Positions 5,476 to 6,426 of a stretch of DNA of 6,426 nucleotides are shown here, one piece after another. Below the pieces are notes generated by a model. The model saw nothing but the letters and a program-made list of their open reading frames with translations. It was not told the origin of the DNA and did not search any database. Made by a program: the position numbers and the translations under genes. The DNA is from Clostridiaceae bacterium (lineage in GTDB: Bacteria > Bacillota > Clostridia > Saccharofermentanales > UBA5734). The stretch spans positions 1-6,426 of the forward strand of contig JAAZFW010000517.1 of the NCBI GenBank assembly GCA_012511525.1. Direction: 5' to 3'. Each line of letters starts with the position of its first letter. Within the stretch, counting starts at the first letter, position 1.

Positions 5476-5537
5476 GAGGAAATCCGGCGATTTGTCCGGC
5501 TTCAATTTGTTCAAGCTGCACAGTCGGCACCAAGCCG

Positions 5538-6426
5538 TCACGGTGTTGGCAGGGCATCTGTCAGACCGGGTCGGAGCGGGTTCTCCGGCACCGCCTGGGC
5601 TTCGTCAAGGCCGAAATAGGTCGTCAGCAGGTCGCGGGCGATCCCGATCGTGTTGGAGCCCCAGGCTCCTTTCTCAACGATCTGGGCGATCGCCACCTGC
5701 GGGTCATCGGCGGGGGCGTAGCAGATAAACAGCCCGTTGGAGGACGAACGGTCCTCGAATCCGGTTTCGGCTGTACCGGTCTTGGCGGCAACCGGGATCG
5801 GGAAATCGCGGAAGGCGCGGTAGGCGGTGCCTTCATCTGAAGCGACGACGGCGATCATGCCGGTGCCGACCGCCGCCAGGGTCGATTCCTTGAGCCCGAT
5901 CTGCACCGCTTCGGGGTGGCTGTCGCGGATCACGACGCCGTCGCCCCGTGTGACGGTGTCGATCACGTAGGGGGTAACCCGGTTGCCGGTCGCCAGGGCG
6001 GCCGTGTAGACGGCCAGCTGCAGGATCGTGAAGCTGTTGTCGAACTGGCCGATCGCCGACTGGCAGGTGTCGGCCGGAAACCAGATCTGGTCGGACGGAT
6101 CGGAACGCAGCAGTTTCTTGGTTTCGCGGCTGGCGCGATAGCCCTTCGACTCGCCCGGCAGGTCGATGCCGGTGTACTCGCCCAGTCCCAGCCGGCTGCC
6201 CCAGGCGTCGATCTCGTTGATCCCGGTCCGTACGCCGAGGTTGAAAAAATAGAGGTTGCAGGAAGTAGCCAGCGCTTCGGTCAGCGTCAGGTTGCCGTGC
6301 CCGCCGTAGGGCTTTTCGAGGCAGTACCAGAGCCAGTCGCCGATCACCTCGTGCCCTTTGCAGCGGATGATGTTGCTGGAGGGCGTGACTGCGCCGCTCT
6401 CCAGGGCCGCGACCGACGTCGCCGGC
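5538..6426 (-). CDS. mrdA: Penicillin-binding protein 2-type transpeptidase (C-terminal part; 5' end outside window)
   Basis: The C-terminal 295 residues of a class B penicillin-binding protein, a membrane-anchored D,D-transpeptidase that cross-links peptidoglycan during cell elongation. The frame is open to the window edge. The first visible residues, PATSVAALESGAVTP, are those that normally follow the catalytic SxxK, so the nucleophile lies just beyond the edge. Seen: GHGNLTLTEAL; the SxN motif SCN (visible residues 55-57) followed by LYFF; GLGEYTGIDLPGE; the SAIGQ...TILQLA segment; and the KTG motif AAKTGTAE (215-217). Length and order fit a complete transpeptidase domain with a short tail ending in DALPTP. 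The MrdA/PBP2 assignment over other class B types rests on these motifs and on the neighbouring MgsA-like gene, both typical of clostridial mreBCD-PBP2-minCDE-rodA-mgsA clusters. minCDE and rodA are absent between the two genes here. Confidence 0.92.
   Translation of the reverse strand, partial: PATSVAALESGAVTPSSNIIRCKGHEVIGDWLWYCLEKPYGGHGNLTLTEALATSCNLYFFNLGVRTGINEIDAWGSRLGLGEYTGIDLPGESKGYRASRETKKLLRSDPSDQIWFPADTCQSAIGQFDNSFTILQLAVYTAALATGNRVTPYVIDTVTRGDGVVIRDSHPEAVQIGLKESTLAAVGTGMIAVVASDEGTAYRAFRDFPIPVAAKTGTAETGFEDRSSSNGLFICYAPADDPQVAIAQIVEKGAWGSNTIGIARDLLTTYFGLDEAQAVPENPLRPGLTDALPTP

Larger units (their letters stand above)
5404..5518. repeat. Two copies of TTGWWCAAGCTG flanking the putative promoter
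   Basis: TTGAACAAGCTG at 5404-5415 and TTGTTCAAGCTG at 5507-5518 agree at 10 of 12 bases. Because TTGAACAA and TTGTTCAA are reverse complements, the 8-base cores can be read as either direct or inverted repeats. They lie 103 bases apart, one on each side of the candidate promoter of the MgsA-like gene, in otherwise non-coding sequence. Chance cannot be excluded. Confidence 0.4.

Noticed and set aside
5348..5557. Minus-strand 69-codon open frame bridging the PBP2 and MgsA-like genes
   Set aside because: It overlaps both genes out of frame, has no good ribosome site and crosses the candidate promoter. I also considered a frameshifted PBP2 tail, but the PBP2 frame ends normally.

Overview
The window is about 60% G+C by eye and reads as the chromosome of a Gram-positive bacterium of the Bacillota, most likely a high-GC member of the Clostridia. 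This is inferred from a T-box riboswitch ahead of pheS, a lipoprotein with a DUF5050-like propeller, a hexameric glutamate dehydrogenase whose key residues share the numbering of the Clostridium symbiosum enzyme, and a PBP2 gene followed by a methylglyoxal-synthase-like gene, an order known from clostridial mre/min/rodA clusters. No species can be named from the sequence.

Layout, left to right. Positions 1-994 (minus) hold pheS, lacking only its last few codons. Positions 995-1275 are its leader, a phenylalanine T-box with a UUC specifier, the T-box core and an intrinsic terminator. At 1278-1290 a palindromic extended -10 element appears to serve two divergent promoters, one for the T-box/pheS and one for the only plus-strand gene, a beta-propeller lipoprotein (1359-2366). 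That gene converges on a minus-strand cluster gdhA-dtd-MBL hydrolase (4818 down to 2382), with 1- and 3-base junctions and a strong promoter at 4909-4937. Just upstream, an intrinsic terminator closes the previous transcription unit. That unit consists of a PBP2-type transpeptidase gene (5538-6426, 5' truncated by the window) and a small MgsA-like gene (4996-5385).

How the genes relate. pheS serves translation and is controlled by uncharged tRNA-Phe. gdhA joins ammonium and carbon metabolism. dtd removes D-amino acids from mischarged tRNA, and the MBL protein is a glyoxalase-II-like hydrolase. The PBP2 gene belongs to cell-wall elongation.

Most of the window is housekeeping. The items most worth a second look are the MgsA homologue, whose active-site and phosphate-binding motifs are largely replaced, the symmetric divergent promoter, a Shine-Dalgarno-like 12-mer duplicated inside the T-box, and the gdhA-dtd coupling. 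I saw no CRISPR array, tRNA, rRNA, insertion sequence or phage gene, and no clear new multi-gene system.
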